A stretch of 64,000 nucleotides of DNA from positions 38,987,562 to 39,051,561 of the forward strand of contig NC_041010.1 of the NCBI RefSeq assembly GCF_004193775.1, in the 5' to 3' direction. Of the stretch, positions 61,223 through 64,000 are shown piece after piece. This DNA comes from Glycine soja (lineage: Eukaryota > Streptophyta > Magnoliopsida > Fabales > Fabaceae). The translations under genes and the position numbers were made by a program. Every line of letters starts with the position of its first letter. Position 1 is the first letter of the stretch. The notes beneath the pieces were generated by a model that made no database searches, was not told the origin of the DNA, and saw nothing but the letters and a program-made list of their open reading frames with translations.

Positions 61223-62176
61223 CTCTTAAGCAACCATAAATGGACAAGAAGTGATAAAAAAACAACAAATACTATTAATTTTTCCATTAAACCAAAATGT
61301 ATACTTTACAAATTATAATTCAAATATGTTATAAATTTTATATAAAAAAACACAATAATTTAGCATTTTACATATGGAAGATACTAATTTTATTTTGATA
61401 GTTTGATAATAGCTGAACAAATAAAGAAGGGCTATAAATATTGATAGGAAACACCCATAAGTGATACAGCTAGCTATTAGCTATCAAGGGATCCATGAAA
61501 GGGAGCCTTCACTGGTTGATGCTATTTTTGCAAGGAAGATAAGGCCATGCTTTTTTTTTTTTCTTTAGGTAGTGTGATAGTCTGGGTAGTATAGACATAT
61601 ACGTAAACACGTTTTTAACAAGTGCATGCAGACATTAACGTAAACTTGCTTTTAATGCAGGTACCTTTTTAGAATTTAAATTTAAATTATTCTTGCAAAA
61701 TATTGCGGCATGCTAATCACTACGCCCTTCCAATGTTGGTAAAATTAAGGTATTTCATATTCTTTTAACTTATTGCTCTATGAAGATATTGACAAGTGAT
61801 CACAATGGAAGTTTTTCGATCCGTTTGCTAGAAATGCTGTATATATAGAGAATGGAGGAAATTAGGATTTTCTTATTCAATTAATAGAATTGTGATACAA
61901 CTGATATATATATATATATATATATACTTTAAATTATTTTAAACAGTAAGTAATAAGTGATTTTTTTATATGATAATTAATATATATTTTCTAATATTAT
62001 GTTAGTATCATGTATTCAGGGACTCAATAAATAATTCCCTTATAAATTTACAGTGAAGCATTTATGCTTATCTATTCTACCAATCTATACCCTGTTGACT
62101 TGGATGAGTGTGATACCAACCTTGTTGAACAGTTACTTACACTTCTTGATTGGGTGTGACTTGTGATGGACCTATC
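59491..62176. other. intergenic downstream of chlorophyllase
   Basis: 3' UTR and spacer. Several (TA)n tracts (about 61185-61219 and 61905-61926). The frame at 60364-60570 has no motif. No gene recognised. Confidence 0.45.
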
Positions 62177-62184
62177 ACTATCAA

Positions 62185-62610
62185 TAGGGGGTGTTCCGTA
62201 CAAAAAAACCGAATTTGTTTTTATATTTAAATAGTTAAATTGATTTAAAAATTGGTTTAAAATTAAATTAATTTTAAAAATTAATTTCAAATTAAATTAG
62301 TTTTTAATCAATTTTATATTAGTTTTAAAAGTCAAATCTTTAAACTAGTTTTTGAATTATTTTTTTAAAATAAAAATAAGTTTGTTTAATTAAACTGATT
62401 TTATTGAAATAATTCGATTAACTGAATTAGTTTTATAAGATAGTGTATTTTTTTTTTAATAATTAAAAAAAATCAATTCAATTCAAGTTTAATTATAATT
62501 CAAATAAGATAGTGTATTTATTTTTTAAAATAATTAAAAAAATCAATTCAATTCAAATATAATTATAATTCAATTCAATCCAAATCAGTGTTTTTTTTTA
62601 AACACCCCTA
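62185..62610. mobile_element. hAT-type MITE, 426 bp
   Basis: Ends 'tagggggtgtt' and 'aacacccct a' are inverted. Flanking 8-mers match at 7 of 8 (actatcaa 62177-62184, actatcat 62611-62618). The interior is a low-complexity run of 'aattgatttaaaa'/'ttaattttaaa' words related to 13053-13348 in the opposite orientation. Non-coding. Confidence 0.7.
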
Positions 62611-62618
62611 ACTATCAT

Positions 62619-64000
62619 CCGATCCATTACCAATTAATTATTAACAAACAGAAACAATTAGAAGGCATCGAAATTCCATAATATTAGTTGGCGTTTTTTA
62701 AAACAGGTATGTTTGAAGACTAAACATTTGCTGAATGTCTGTGCAGAAATACCTAGACGTGAAAGATAAAAATTCTCACTTTTTTTTATACTAAGATCAT
62801 TTGGATCCATACTAATTTGACTGTTTGGAGAACTCAGTTAAGAAACTATTGCTCTTTCATGAAGGGCTTTATTTTTTCTCGTGACATGTGTACTTAACCT
62901 TGCATTGCAACAAGCTAGTTCTTTTAATCTTGACCTTCTTATACATGAAAAAAAGATAACCAAATATTTTTCTTGAGAAAAAAATGTTGTAATCACGTTT
63001 CATAATTTCTTCGGCGCAGTTTTCCATTAAAATTTCCGGGGATGTAATTGACAAATATTTTACTCTTGGGATACCCCTTTCGGAAAAGTAGCCGCATTAG
63101 CATGCCTAATTAATCGCACGTCTCATATATACATGATCATACATTAATATATACTACATGGCTCTTTATTCTAGTAAATTATTCTGGCCCACAAAATCAG
63201 ATTATTTTTTTTCTGTGAAGAGTTAAAAGACTAATGTTTGCTCGAGTTACTCTAATTCATCTAAGAAATTAACTTATTCTGATAAATGTTATTTCATATA
63301 TATATATATAAAATTTGAGAATCAAATTCTTAATCACATACTTAAAAAATATAGTTATTTATCAATCATATGATAACATGTTAATAAATCACATTATTAA
63401 TATATTGAACAACACTGGCAGAGCCTATAAAAGCTGTTTAAAGGCTGACATTAATATTGATCCATTATTCTTAACAAATTGGTGGCTTTAGCAGGCAAGG
63501 GTGACCATGCAAGATTACTGCTAGATCTGAGTAAACTACAAAAAAGAAACAGCCTTTATTTTCTCGTTAAAAGAATTAATATAGCCAAATAAACAAGCAA
63601 GTAAAATGAAAAGAGAAGGGACATGAATCTTGAGAAAAGGTAAAGTTGGATGCTGCAGGTGTTGGTGTTGGCGCTTGATATAATAGTGAGCTAAGCTTGT
63701 GCAGATTGATATGTAAGCTTATCATTATTGACCAGCACTCTCTAGCTAGGCCAAAATTGACTGATGTAAGCAATGATAAATCATCAATTATCAACTGAGC
63801 ATGGAGATTAAAAGTTGAAGGCCCCATAATTTGAAGGCCCCACACGTTGCATGATAACAACCACTTTAATTGAATAAAAATACAACCCCCTTTAATTTTG
63901 ACTTAGAATAGACCAAAATAATCCAGTAAATTCAATGATTATGTGCGTTATTTCACGCCAATTTGATCCCTCTTTTGCTTTTCCATATGAATTATTATTG
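62619..64000. other. intergenic to window end
   Basis: AT-rich. Frames at 62869-63054 and 63576-63860 have no motif or splice support. Nothing else recognised. Confidence 0.4.

Overview
This is an AT-rich plant nuclear window with spliced genes, PPR and reticulon genes, LINE, copia, Mutator and hAT elements, and endogenous pararetrovirus remains. Protein style and the dispersed repeats (AATCGATTAC-rich, CGCTTAAGCG-rich) point to a legume, most likely soybean or a close relative; that is inference from familiarity, not a search. All exon joins, TIRs and TSDs were read by eye.

Host genes, left to right: a RING-H2 E3 ligase (minus, 916-5954, five exons); a small acidic, probably organelle-targeted protein (plus, 14737-16178, two exons); an intronless PLS-type PPR protein (minus, 17078-18727); a cysteine-rich unknown protein (plus, 24075-24530); a tiny membrane protein with a Gly-Ala-Gly-Cys tail (minus, 31538-31774); a reticulon-like protein (minus, 39837-43034, five exons); and a chlorophyllase (plus, 57515-59490, two exons) with an upstream broken duplicate (48642-49212).

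Between them lies a dense record of insertions. A long-TIR Mutator-like element (6312-8118) sits just upstream of the RING gene. A 5'-truncated LINE (19819-23114) has recognisable target duplications. A Pack-MULE-like element (28029-29994) carries a receptor-kinase fragment. A Ty1-copia element (31854-36307) has apparently identical 141-bp LTRs and a perfect 5-bp TSD but a pol region broken by six single-base shifts; it landed between the TATA-like box and the start codon of the small GAGC gene. hAT-type non-autonomous elements lie at 47148-48141 and 62185-62610. An endogenous florendovirus/petuvirus-like segment (about 50.8-54.5 kb) ends at its primer-binding site beside a long (AT)n tract and separates the two chlorophyllase copies.

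No operon-like or obviously new multi-gene system is visible. The items most worth a second look are the copia insertion in the GAGC-gene promoter, the Pack-MULE with its captured kinase piece, the pararetrovirus/(AT)n junction, and the two short unassigned proteins.
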